A stretch of DNA of 64,000 bases from NCBI GenBank assembly GCA_021234155.1, contig JAJEKV010000031.1, forward strand, positions 15,828,885 to 15,892,884, written 5' to 3'. Every line of letters starts with the position of its first letter. The first letter of the stretch is position 1. The position numbers were made by a program, and so were the translations under genes. Shown here piece after piece: positions 38,290-48,844 of this stretch. Source of the stretch: Isoetes taiwanensis (taxonomy: Eukaryota; Streptophyta; Lycopodiopsida; Isoetales; Isoetaceae). The notes below the pieces were generated by a model. It was not told the origin of the DNA and made no database searches. It saw only the letters and a list, made by a program, of their open reading frames with translations.

Positions 38290-39805
38290 TCTACGACGAG
38301 ATTTCCAAGTGTTCCATAGAGCAAGGAAAATAAAAGTGTTGTCAATAGTATTTATTCCTTGGATGAACTATATTAAAGAATTTTTGTTACCGAAATGGTG
38401 ATCAGACCACCTTAAAAAAAAAAGATAGCTTAGGACAAGAGAAGATATGCAATATACTTTCTTGGATATTGTAATTCAAAGGACAATCTACAGATAGATT
38501 TGGATCTCTCTTGATATAATTTACTAAATAAGGCACATCATTATTGGGAATTAGCCAATTACATTAAGAAACCTTAGTAACATAGGAGTCACAAACATTT
38601 TTAAAAAGTACTTTCGTCTGCAAAACATCAAGATTCCAAGAATCACTCACTTTAGTTTAGCTCTGTCATTGGTCCTATTTAGACAATCATAGGCAATAGA
38701 GACTTTATAAATAGGCTTATTATTAAGGCACCAGTATTGAATAGCATCATGCCCAGTAGAAGGGGTCCTACACCGACAACTCCTTTCTTTGATATGCAAG
38801 AAGATGGACTTGTCAATAACAGTTCCCCTAATTCTAGACTTCAAAGCAGACCAAGTAATCCAATTCTTTGATGCAAAGACCACTTAAAGTAGTAAGACCA
38901 TGTGAAGACCATTTCTTATAAAGCTAAGGATCTTAAGACCAAGAACATTATGAGGGGTGGTCCTTCAGCAAAGAAGACAAAAAAAAAGGACATATCCAAA
39001 TGAATTTTGTCTTTTGAGATATTTACACATTGTTCCAAGCTTTTAGAATATTCCTCTTCAGAGGAGAAATGTTTGTAGCAGGCTGCATATCACAAAAGGC
39101 TGAATTAGGTAATTGGTGGGACACAGAATGGTGACCACAAGGCGTACTCTTAGGAATCCAATATTTAATAAAAGTGCAAGCAACACTATGGTGACCAAAC
39201 CAATTTACCAGCAAGAGCCTGAGCTTGCAGATCAAGTTCTTGCAACCCAGGCATCCTTCCATTTTTTTCCTTGGATTGGACTTCTAATTTACCAACTGTT
39301 GACCATTCCAAACAAATTTCCTAATAGTTTTCTAAATTTATTTATAAACTATAGCAAGAGCAACAAGAATGAAAAAGAAATAAATATGAGAACTTGCAAG
39401 GACAATAATGGCAATGATGGTTCTGCTAGCAAAAGAAAGACAATTTCTATTATTATTTAGTTGGTACGGATTTTATCTACTATGGGAGACCAAAGACCAG
39501 TGAGATTATGATTAAGAGACAAAGGCATCCCCAACAATTTAGTAGCTTGAGAAGTTTTAATGACCTTAATTCCAGCAATAGCTTGATCAATATTATCTCC
39601 AATGATAAAGCTTTTAGAGAGATTAAGAGAGACAATAGAGGCTGCACTGAAATCCCCTAAGACCTTGGGGAAATAAGAAATCTTTGAGTCATTCCTCCTC
39701 GAAAAGGAAAAAGTATCATCAACACAGTGAGGAACCGCTGAGAAAGGAGTCAAAATTTGGAAGCCTGAGACCAGTAATTTTGCCTTACTCCTGATAGTAA
39801 ACAAT
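38290..39805 (-). pseudogene. Reverse-strand L1 ORF2 fragment (RT end to zf-RVT)
   Basis: On the minus strand, 39,804-39,457 contains VDDTFSFSRRND, a changed YADD motif, then KLLGMPLSLNHNLTGLWSPI. This aligns with LLGLPLSLSDSIKGLWSPL of the LINE at 59.4 kb. It continues as SSHIYF, IRKFVWNG and GCLGCKNL, then NWITWSALKSRI near 38,860. A CPLNYN...ESILHIF near 38,480 resembles the zf-RVT tail. The endonuclease and first half of RT are missing. It is related to, but much older than, the 57-kb copy. Confidence 0.8.
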
Positions 39806-40485
39806 TGCTCTTTTTAGCATTTCAGCCACTATCAGAAATAAATAAGGAGCAAGAGAGAGGGTTTTTGAGGAACTTGATGTCAAGTTTTGAGGAGCTTAAT
39901 TTCACGAGCTTTCTATTTTCAATATTTTTTTTTAGTTTCTTGTTTCAATGGTTTGAGGAAGGAAATTTTCTAGAGGAAATTTAGAAAGTCCTGGGCTGAA
40001 GACATGACTTGGGATCCGAAATCTACATGTCGATTCTAGTGGAGCTGATAGAGCGTAGCATGAAGTCAAGGTTTTTGCCAGATTCTTCTTCGGCAAGCCC
40101 ACTTCTTGATATATATAAAGAGTAAGACACCGCAGATTCTTCCTAGCCATATTCTTTCTTGGTAGGCCTAGTTTTGTGCCAGATTTGAGGAGGGTTTTAG
40201 ATGTTATTGTTTAGGTTAGAAACTTGAGATGTTTTTTGGCGAATGTTACAGATCGATGGGAAAACATGCCCAGCCCCATTGAAAAGCCCTTTTTTCCTTG
40301 TATGTAATGGAAAAATGTTATTGGGGCAAGGAATGGCCGCTTAGAGGGCTATGGTTTTGCTGGAGCTTTACAGTTTCTCTTCATCTTAGCGAGGGTTGTG
40401 ATGGAATGAAATGAAATGCTATTATGTCTATGGAGATCTCTCAAGTCTAATAGATGTCAAAATAAAAATATTACCCTAATCCACA
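39806..40485. other. Spacer between LINE fragments, no gene recognised
   Basis: Reverse-strand ORF 39,932-40,150 (72 codons) matches nothing known and lacks endonuclease motifs. Confidence 0.4.
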
Positions 40486-41190
40486 TCAAGGGCTTCCACA
40501 ACTCCCTCTTCCCAATCTTGCATCTCTGGTGTGGAATCGAACAACAATGTGTCGTGTACCTGTTTCCTTTTTTCCAATTCGAAATGCTTCCGCTATGCCT
40601 GCATCTTGGACATCTAGCATATCTGTAAAAAATTTCTCCACAGATGCTTTCGTGTTTTTATCTAGATTCCCTGTCAGCCCAATGATTCCCAAGTTCAAAG
40701 AACTTTATTTACGCTCTTGTTTTTCTACATATTGGTGAAATTGAGATTTCAATCATTTATTTCCTCAAAGGTTCCATTGATCCTGCTGGATGTTCTTGTA
40801 ATTGCTCAAATGTTTCTTTCAAGTGTTGCATTTCAATCTTAACAGTATCCATTTTTATGTCTTCTGTGTAATATAGCATTACTGCTAAGGTTTTTCCCTC
40901 GAAAACCCTTTGGGGCAGGGGTTTTTTATTTTGGTAGTAAGGCTATCATTATACCTCTTTTGTATGGGTCTCATGGCCAATTGGTCCCCGTGAACGTCAA
41001 AATACAATTTCAATTTCATTTTATCTTTCATGTTGGCAAGGTTTTCCCTCATCCGTCTAAGCTCATCAGTTAAACTTTCTTGTGTTCCAAGCCATTTCTT
41101 TTCTCTTGCTGCTGAAATTTCTTGCAAAATCATGGTCAAAGAAATTTCATTCTCTGGACCACTTTCAGCAGTCGATTCTCCATCAGGCAC
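40486..41190 (-). pseudogene. L1 ORF1p-like protein: coiled coil plus RRM-like domain
   Basis: On the minus strand a leader with ENEISLTMILQEISAAREKK and DELRRMRENLANMKDKM is followed, after the insertion at 40,884-41,022, by KMDTVKIEMQHLKETFEQLQ. A stop and a frameshift come next, then LGIIGLTGNLDKNTKASVEK and FRIGKKETGTRHIVVRF. A long coiled coil leading into 'NL.I.GL' and '..R.GK....R.I.V.F' is the layout of the L1 ORF1 RNA-binding protein (Transposase_22 type), different from the DUF4283 ORF1 of most plant L1s. Its ORF2 partner was not identified nearby. Confidence 0.55.
40884..41022 (+). repeat. LINE-type 3' terminal module, copy D, nested
   Basis: It contains GGTTTTTCCCTCGAAAACCC at 40,889-40,908, then 'gggtctcatggccaattggtcc', 'gaacgtcaaaata' and an ATTTC-type tail. 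It lies in the opposite orientation inside the ORF1p-like frame. Flanks 'catttttatgtcttc' and 'cattttatctttc' may be a worn target duplication. Confidence 0.65.
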
Positions 41191-41344
41191 CTATATGGAG
41201 CCGCAAGTTTGCAAGGTATTTTCTGGATGCCTATTGGACCAGCGAAAGTCTGCAGAGTATTTGCATTCTGTACCTGTGCCTCAAAATCTCAAATATGTCA
41301 CTGTTGTAGATGTCGATTGCTCCTTGTTCTGGGGTGATCCTTGA

Positions 41345-43862
41345 TAAGGGCTGAAGACCTTTTTAGGTGTGTCCAGCCCGTTGTCCACCTGGGTTTGCAC
41401 TAACGATAGCACATGCACATGAACAGCGCCTAGGGTATTTTTCGAGGGAGAGGGGATGTCAGAATAGATGAGGGATAGATGGCGGAATACCCAGCCATTT
41501 CCAGGATGTTGAAAGCTCTCAAATTGTAAGGGAACGTGCCCACCAATGGTGCACCTTCCCTTCTTTGATCTGCTGTGAGCACAATCTTGGCCAATTACCT
41601 GTGCAAAGCTGCCATAAACTTGCCCCATATCCTAAACTTACTTATAGAAAAATAAAAAGTTGAAATCTCAAAACTTACTGCAAGTTATGGGCTCGGATTC
41701 AAGAGGGGGTCAAATGCCCTCAATGGAGAGGGAAGTGTCTGTATGGATAGGTTATCTTTGGTGCGCTCCATTGACATCCTTGGAGCGCACCATTGTCTTC
41801 AGTGATGAACCTGTACTCCAATCATTGTATCAATGCAAGACCCTTATTGGTGATACCTGCAACAAGGAATGGTGCACATTAGACACCCAATATGAGAGGA
41901 GCCTGCATTTTAATGGTGCATGCATACAACCTAAATGGCTCATACAACCAAAATGGCTTACTTAGACTCCCTCATTTGCACACTAAACAACTCTAATGGA
42001 CTGTCTACATACCTTGTATTTGCTTAAAGTTGAAGACTTCAAATGTGATATTTCTGCCAAAATATACTAAGAACCTGTCACTAGCATGTTAATTGACAAT
42101 AAACCAAGATGTTGGGGGATTTGAACCCCCAATTCATCACCAATTCATCTGGTCTTGACGAAACTTGAGGTGAATCATGCTAGAAGTTAAAAATCAACAG
42201 AAACAAAATGGTTTAGAAGCTTACCTGCAACTTTGAACACTTTGTAATGCACCTCAATAAAACTAAGAAACTGTAACACATGAAGAGTGATGTGATTAAC
42301 TATGGCACCAAGTTACAAACAACTGAACTTGATAAAGTAAGAGCAAAATGCATTAAAACTTATATTCAAGACAAGAGATTACATGAAGTTATTGAAATGG
42401 AGGTTAATTCTTTTTCACAGGCCAAGCTTTTCCAAATGGTCATGTGCTTCTTTTCTATACAAGTCATCCAATGCTTTTGTTTTTGCAATGTATTTTTCAA
42501 ATTGTATTACGTGCAAAGTACATAATTGTATTTTAAAGTACCTATCAATGCATAGTAGTACAGAGGCTAGTTTTTTTGTCAAGAAGATGTTAAGTTTGAA
42601 TATATCTTCTTTGATTTTATTTTCCGTACGCCTAATGCTCTTACCCATTTCCATTATGAAGAAGAGGCTAGTTTTTGTGCAAGTTTGTCTTCTTTATCCC
42701 TGCAATGCGCACCATTAGAGAGAAGATAAGGGAAAGGAAGGGCAAGATGCAACCAGCTCATCAATCCACCAATTTGGAGCATCTCAACCTTCCATTTCAA
42801 TGGAAGATCAACAAGGTGAGCGCCAAGAATGCATGCAGATGCAACAAAAGGCCCTTTGATAAAAAAAAAGCAAATAATGGAACTAAAAATTTGCATGCTA
42901 AATCTGTAAGATACTTATCTTTTTTGACAGCCATGCATGCCTTCCAAAAATATGATGCTAAAATTATTGAATCAAATTGAATGCCAACTGTTTTTGGCGC
43001 CTCAACAAGGGATGAAGCATCACCAACCGTTGGTGTTTGGAGCGCCATTAAGGGAAGACCACCATCCATTATGAGTGGCTGCTCCATCCATGGCGGGAAG
43101 GAGCTGCGCCATTGCCAGGAAAGATGTTCTCCACCGCCTAATCTGCTTGTCTTCGTTAGGGTTTGGGGCAGGGCATACATGGGTACAGGTATACGCAATA
43201 TCTCAATGGTCGGGGGGCCATTTTGGGTGCACCATATGGGGCACCTAACCACTGGTGGGCACCTTCCCTTAGTGTTGGAACTTGCCTGCTACTACCGGAT
43301 TTCAATGAGTCGTTGATGTTCTGTTGGAAATTCCAATGGTATGTGCATTGGCAATTGGTGACTTTGGTTCTTCAGGTTTATAGGCCATGATATGGAGATC
43401 GCGAGGGTGTGGTATACTCGGCAAGTGAAACCAAACCACCGTGGAAAACAAAGACGTTGGTCCTTGATGTTAATTTGCCATAAAATATTGCACACGGTGG
43501 TCTTTGTGCACCATTGATCTTTTGAGATAAGATTCTGTGGAATCTTCTATGATCCAAGGGTCAAGAATAAAATATAATAAAATAGATTTTTTTAATGTCC
43601 ACCAGACCAAGAGGCAATGGGACTATACAGTACCTAATACAACCATTAAAAATCTCAACCACAAAGAGGTGATACATACATGCGCAATAAAAACCTCAAC
43701 CATAAAGAATAAAGATGGTGATACATACATGCATATTTTTATAAGACAAAAAATTGCTGTTTTGGAACTTGTGAGCGACCAAGTGAAAATTCAGATAGCG
43801 AAAAGGTTTGCCAAAAGAGTATACTAAAGTAAAACCCCGCCCGGACAAAAACCAGCTCTTGC
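41345..43862. other. Intergenic region upstream of the kinase, no gene recognised
   Basis: The longest ORF is 151 codons on the reverse strand (42,797-43,252) and has no known motif. A perfect hairpin lies at 41,760-41,791. No convincing TATA box was seen before 43,863. Confidence 0.4.
41760..41791. repeat. Perfect 11-bp hairpin
   Basis: GGTGCGCTCCA and TGGAGCGCACC are separated by 10 bp. It is too long and GC-rich to be likely by chance in this AT-rich context. No T-run follows and no partner gene is evident. Confidence 0.8.
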
Positions 43863-44048
43863 ATGATTGCAGCAGAGTGGCAATGCAGAGTTAAGAAGCC
43901 GCGTTTTCCTTGTGTCCTTCACGGACTGGCTATGGACGCCCAAATAACCTCCGGCGCTCAAACAGGTACTCTGTTTTTACCCATCTCATTCCATCAAAGG
44001 AGATTTGTCCCCTGCCTCCACATTCCCAACTTCTGTTTTAGAATGTGA
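43863..44048 (+). promoter_or_regulatory. Upstream ORF before the THE1-like gene
   Basis: An ATG at 43,863 opens 61 codons that end in TGA at 44,046-44,048, 18 bp before the kinase ATG at 44,067. If the transcript starts upstream of 43,863, ribosomes would meet this ORF first and it could lower kinase translation. The transcription start is not known, so this is inference. Confidence 0.4.
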
Positions 44049-44066
44049 AGCAAATCTGTTTTGGAT

Positions 44067-46595
44067 ATGGCGAAGAGAGCACTCTTTTGCCCATCTGGGA
44101 AGCCCTGTTTGTTGGTTTTGCTTTATTTTTTGGCCCGAGTTCGTTGTTGGACAGCTACAGATGTTTACCTTGTCAACTGCGGATCTTCTTCAAACTCTTC
44201 CGATGGTTTTAAACGGACGTGGAGCCCTGATACTTTTTCTGCCACTGGCATTTTAGCTAACACTTCTGATCAGAACATACAGCTTCCTTCCAATATACCA
44301 TACACCTCAGCTCGTTTCTTTGATAGCAGTGGCAATTATTCCTTCTCTGTTTCTCCTGGAAGACACTGGGTTCGCCTTCATTTCTATCCATTTTCATATC
44401 AAAGTTATGATCCGTCTAAATCTATTTTTTCTGTTAAGGTGGGACACTATATGTTGCTTTCCAACTTCAGTGTTGAGGCCGAATTACAGAGTAGCAACAG
44501 TTCCTACCTTATGAAGGAGTATTCTCTGAATGTGGTCAGCACATTGCTAACGATATATTTCTTGCCTCTGAATGGTTCTTATGCATTTGTGAATGGCATT
44601 GAAGTAGTGTCTATTCCAGATCAAGGCTATGCAGATGATGCCACTTTATTAGGGTCTGCTACTCAAAAACTTGGAATGGATAGTATAGCCATGCAGACGA
44701 TGTATAGGGTGAATGTTGGGGGGAGTTATGTCAATCCATTTGATGATTCTGGACAGATGAGAGCATGGAAACCAGATGACACTTTTCTTGCAGGGGCACA
44801 GAATGGGCAAAAATATGAACAGACGAACGTAACCTATACCACTGGGGTTCCAGACTATATTGCCCCACCCAGTGTTTTTGGGACTGCTAGAGAATTGTAT
44901 AATTCAGTAGCCAACAGCCAAAATAACCTGACATGGAATTTTGCTGTTGATGCGGGATATTCTTATTATGTGAGATTCCTTTTCGCAGAGCTCGAATATG
45001 ATCGTCCTTATGAGAGGGTGTTCAATGTTTATGTCAATGATCAAACTGCATATACGTATGACCTTATTGCGCTTACCAAGAGATATTATGCCTACTTCCA
45101 GGATTTTCTCATTCCAATGAAAGGATCCCTCGAAATCATGAGAGTTCAGATTGGTCCAGCACCTGATCAAACGTCTAGTTCCAAGAATGCCATTCTGAAT
45201 GGGCTAGAAATCTTGAAAGTGAATGATTCTGCTGGTAGTCTGGCAGGAGTATCACATGATCTTCAAGTAGATGTTTCCAATTTCAGTACCTCCATCAAGA
45301 AGACCAAGGTTTCAGTAGCCATAATTGGTGGCATTGTGGGGGTGGCAGCTGCTTTAGGATTTCTAATTGCAGGGTCTTATTTTCTGTGTTATCGAAAGGG
45401 AAAGGGCAATTGGTTGCACATGCCCCTAATTGGAGGAACACAAGGTCCATCAGACAGTCGACATTTTGCTGGCTCTCCCAGGAGTGGTACTGGAAGTTAC
45501 ATATCAACTGCTCCTTCAAACTTTTGCAGGCATTTCTCATTTCAAGAGATAATAGATGCAACTAACAACTTTGATGAGTCTCAGCTTCTTGGAGTTGGAG
45601 GGTTTGGAAAGGTGTACAAAGGAACTATTGACACTGGTACAAAAGTTGCTGTGAAGAGGGGTAATCCGCGGTCGGAGCAAGGTCTTACTGAATTTCAAAC
45701 GGAGATTGAGATGTTGTCTAAGCTTAGACACCGTCATCTGGTTTCTCTTATTGGTTACTGTGAAGAACATTCTGAAATGATTTTAGTTTATGACTACATG
45801 GCAAATGGTCCTTTAAGGGGCCACCTCTATGGAACTGATCAACCACCTTTAACATGGAAGCAAAGACTTGAGATATGCATTGGTGCTGCCAGGGGCCTTC
45901 ATTATTTACACACAGGTGCAGCTCAAAGCATTATTCACAGAGATGTGAAGACTACAAACATTCTGGTTGATGAAAACTTTGTTGCTAAAGTGGCTGATTT
46001 TGGCCTCTCAAAAACAGGGCCAGCACTTGAGCACACACACGTTAGTACAGCAGTGAAAGGCAGTTTTGGTTACTTGGATCCAGAATACTTTAGAAGGCAG
46101 CAGCTCACAGAAAAGTCAGATGTCTATTCATTTGGGGTGGTGCTTGTTGAGGTCTTATGTGCAAGACCAGCTATTAATCCTGCACTCCCAAGGGAACAAG
46201 TAAACATTGCAGAGTGGGCCATGCATTGGCAAAAATTGGGGAAGCTTGAACAGATAATCGATCCCAGATTGAAGGATCATTGCAGCATGGAATCCCTAAA
46301 AAAATTTGGAGAGGTAGCAGAGAAATGTTTGGCCGAGCGCGGAACTGATAGACCAACCATGGGAGATGTTCTGTGGAATCTTGAATATGTATTGCAGTTG
46401 CAGGAGAGCATGCCAGAACAAGAGGTGCTTGAAACTACTTCCAGACAAGTTTCTGAAATTCCTCTGCAAACATTTGTAAATGGGAATCCTACTGTGGGAC
46501 TTATTGGAAATCGTAGCCCAGACAGTGAGATGGATTCGGAAGATGCATCTGCAAGTGCAGTGTTCTCACAACTAGTAAATCCTCAAGGCAGGTGA
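44067..46595 (+). CDS. THE1: THESEUS1-like receptor kinase (CrRLK1L family)
   Basis: This is an 842-residue plasma-membrane receptor kinase. CrRLK1L proteins sense cell-wall state, often with RALF peptides, and control growth. Residues 1-30 form a signal peptide. A malectin-like ectodomain starts at TDVYLVNCGSS and reaches about residue 390. The membrane helix is about 415-441. The kinase runs from about 490: glycine loop LGVGGFGKV (508-516), VAVK lysine 530, HRDVKTTN (624-631), DFG (644-646), and the segment KGSFGYLDPEYFRRQQLTEK. The protein ends SAVFSQLVNPQGR, the C-terminal signature of THE1. The gene is intronless, as usual for the family. The ATG at 44,067 is chosen because it begins the signal peptide and follows an upstream stop. 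All catalytic residues are present. It could be a lineage co-orthologue of THE1 and its closest relatives. Confidence 0.96.
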   Translation: MAKRALFCPSGKPCLLVLLYFLARVRCWTATDVYLVNCGSSSNSSDGFKRTWSPDTFSATGILANTSDQNIQLPSNIPYTSARFFDSSGNYSFSVSPGRHWVRLHFYPFSYQSYDPSKSIFSVKVGHYMLLSNFSVEAELQSSNSSYLMKEYSLNVVSTLLTIYFLPLNGSYAFVNGIEVVSIPDQGYADDATLLGSATQKLGMDSIAMQTMYRVNVGGSYVNPFDDSGQMRAWKPDDTFLAGAQNGQKYEQTNVTYTTGVPDYIAPPSVFGTARELYNSVANSQNNLTWNFAVDAGYSYYVRFLFAELEYDRPYERVFNVYVNDQTAYTYDLIALTKRYYAYFQDFLIPMKGSLEIMRVQIGPAPDQTSSSKNAILNGLEILKVNDSAGSLAGVSHDLQVDVSNFSTSIKKTKVSVAIIGGIVGVAAALGFLIAGSYFLCYRKGKGNWLHMPLIGGTQGPSDSRHFAGSPRSGTGSYISTAPSNFCRHFSFQEIIDATNNFDESQLLGVGGFGKVYKGTIDTGTKVAVKRGNPRSEQGLTEFQTEIEMLSKLRHRHLVSLIGYCEEHSEMILVYDYMANGPLRGHLYGTDQPPLTWKQRLEICIGAARGLHYLHTGAAQSIIHRDVKTTNILVDENFVAKVADFGLSKTGPALEHTHVSTAVKGSFGYLDPEYFRRQQLTEKSDVYSFGVVLVEVLCARPAINPALPREQVNIAEWAMHWQKLGKLEQIIDPRLKDHCSMESLKKFGEVAEKCLAERGTDRPTMGDVLWNLEYVLQLQESMPEQEVLETTSRQVSEIPLQTFVNGNPTVGLIGNRSPDSEMDSEDASASAVFSQLVNPQGR

Positions 46596-47868
46596 TGCTT
46601 TGCCATTATTTTTGAAAGAGCTGTCTTATTTTGTAAAATCTACTAAGGAATGTGGAGCTGCATATTTTATTATAGATATGTATTTATGAGTAAAGTGTTC
46701 CACATGTTATTCAATTTAGATTATTTTGCGAAAAGATAGTCTATGGAGTTTATAGGAGATCAATAGAAACGAACGTATGATGTTTAAGAACGTATGATGG
46801 GGTTTTGTTAGATAATGGAAATGTTGATACTTCGTCTAGCCTCTCACGTTTTCCTTCAGAATTGAGTAGAAGCTGTTCTACCTCAACTCCACGTTACATG
46901 AATGTTCATTGCAACCCTCCGAGATGCCCGAAGGCGCGGAAGCAATTTCCAGTCTGAAATCAAGGCTGCCTAAAGATTCCTCTCTATGCACTAAACATCA
47001 TTGGATCCAAGCATAGTTCCATGAATATGCCAAATGAAGGGCTGTGGAAATTCCACATCAGACCCACGTATTAGTTTGCGCACCCCATACGGCCATTATA
47101 CGTACATATATATGGTATACTTCAATCTATACACATAAAAAATGCACGAACACCATTGCATCATAAAACAGAGATAAAGACCACTGCAACAGCCGAAGAA
47201 GATCGTGGCATAGCACAAAGAGCACTGCAAACGGCCGAAGAAGATTGTGGCCCATCGCCAGCAACAATCCCTGAAAACCCGAGTATAATCCCTGATAAAT
47301 CCCTGAAAATTATAAACCCGAGTATGCCGAATCTCTGCTGCTGTTGAATGTGAAGGAAGATGACGCATCGAAGCCGAATCTGATGATGACGACGAAAGAC
47401 GAACAACCGAATCCTCGCCTAATCTCTGCCTTCTATCTACACCCTAATCTCTGCCTTCTGTGAATGAGCCATCCCCGCAGATCTCCGACAACCGAAATCG
47501 AAACAAAACTAAAACAGAGCCTCTGTATACGATTTGTTTGTGTGTTGCCCTGCACCTCCATGGCTTAACTGCCTCTGTCCACGTCCAAGCCGCAGATCAA
47601 ATATAGAAAAGCACATGCATATAAGAAATGTCTAATTTGGGACCATGGACACAATCCACAAATGAAACAGAAACCTCCCTTTCTCGCGAAACCATTGCCA
47701 GAATCATACTCCAGAGAAAATTTGCAAACCTTATAGCAAATAATTAGAAAGCTTGTGCAGTAATTAGACCCTTTTTCCCCCTTAATTAGCAGGGCAATGT
47801 GCAGTAATTAGCCCCCTTAATTAGAAGGGCAATGTTTGTCACTACACCTTAAAAATTATGTGCTAGGA
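46596..47868. other. 3' flank of the kinase and spacer
   Basis: AT-rich sequence to about 46,760 presumably holds the 3' UTR. Near 47,190-47,250 a short unit with 'gccgaagaagat(c/t)gtgg' is repeated. No gene recognised. Confidence 0.4.
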
Positions 47869-47869
47869 A

Positions 47870-47950
47870 CCGCCTGGTTGGAGGGGTTTCTGGCGGGAAA
47901 CCGGTCCGCGAGCAGCGGTGCCGCTGCCGGAAACCTTAAGAACCAGGCGG
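47870..47950. repeat. GC-rich nested dyad
   Basis: Three concentric inverted pairs occur: CCGCCTGGTT (47,870-47,879) with AACCAGGCGG (47,941-47,950); GGTTTCTGGC (47,885-47,894) with GCCGGAAACC (47,926-47,935); and GCAGCGG with CCGCTGC (47,912-47,927). The whole could fold as one branched hairpin. It may be a small transposon or a structured RNA. Confidence 0.7.
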
Positions 47951-48405
47951 CTCCCTCACTTAAACCACTGGAAGGGCAAATTTCGGCAATCCGAACAAAA
48001 AAAAAAAACAAAAAAAAAACAAAAAAAAGATCTTTTTGCTGTCATTTTTTTCCTTCTCTTCGAGCTCGGCTAAGTTTTGTTGGAGCTTTGGTGATGGTGG
48101 TCTTCGTCGTCGTCGAGGCGCTTGCTCTGCATTCTAGTTTTTTGAGTTGCCTGAGGTCCCAGCTGTATTTTGGGCGAGTTTTTGTTAGATTTGGCATAGC
48201 TTTTGGTCGTATGGGATAAGTTGTGGAGTTGCTGGAGTTTTGGCGATGGCGGTTGCTCATTTCTGGAGTTTGGAAACCTTTTGGAGGTCTGAGTTCTTGA
48301 TACAACGGGTTTTTAAATGATTTTTTAAACTTTCCGAGTTTTCCGTGGTAAATCTTTGTTGTTGGAGTTCGTGAAGCCGATGCTTGTTGTTTACCTGAGT
48401 TCTTG

Positions 48406-48835
48406 GGGCGCCCGTAAATCGAGTCCGGGATGTGGTGTTTCCGGACTTTTTTTGTGGTGTTTCTGGCCACCGTTATCAGCCACTGTGCACTTCACAGTTT
48501 TAAGCCCAGAATCAACTGTTTTAGGTCATTTTTTGCTTGATCCGGCTCTATCTGAGCTCAAATCACTTCCTCTCTTCATCAAACTAGTGTTAAAGAGGAA
48601 GACAAAGCGATTGGAAGGGCTTTTGAAGTATTTCAAGCCGTCCAGGGAGCTGCAAGAAGGATCCGACCAAAGATTTTGGCTCCGCCGCGCAGTTTCGCGC
48701 TTGGTTTTTGGCAGAAATACCACTTTTTGGCCAGAAACACCACTTCCAGAAGCATTGGGTGTTTCTGGACGTCCAGAAACACCATAGGCAAATTGTCCGG
48801 AAACACCACATCCCGGACTCGATTTACGGGCGCCC
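48406..48835. mobile_element. Mutator-like MITE with 41-bp TIRs
   Basis: Bases 48,406-48,446 and 48,795-48,835 are perfect reverse complements over 41 bp, beginning GGGCGCCC. Immediately outside both ends is the identical 9-bp GAGTTCTTG (48,397-48,405 and 48,836-48,844). Long terminal inverted repeats with a 9-bp target duplication are the hallmark of Mutator-like elements. At 430 bp with no transposase ORF it is non-autonomous. The arms continue inward imperfectly through 'ggtgtttctgg'. Intact TIRs and duplication point to recent movement. Confidence 0.9.
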
Positions 48836-48844
48836 GAGTTCTTG

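Noticed and set aside
42797-43252. 151-codon reverse ORF upstream of the kinase
   Set aside because: No recognisable domain, overlapped by forward ORFs of similar length, and no promoter or conserved block.
44061-44066. Start of the kinase two codons earlier, at 44,061
   Set aside because: The codon there is TTG. The ATG at 44,067 begins the signal peptide.
45295-45561. Reverse ORFs across the kinase gene
   Set aside because: Shadows of the strongly conserved forward kinase frame.
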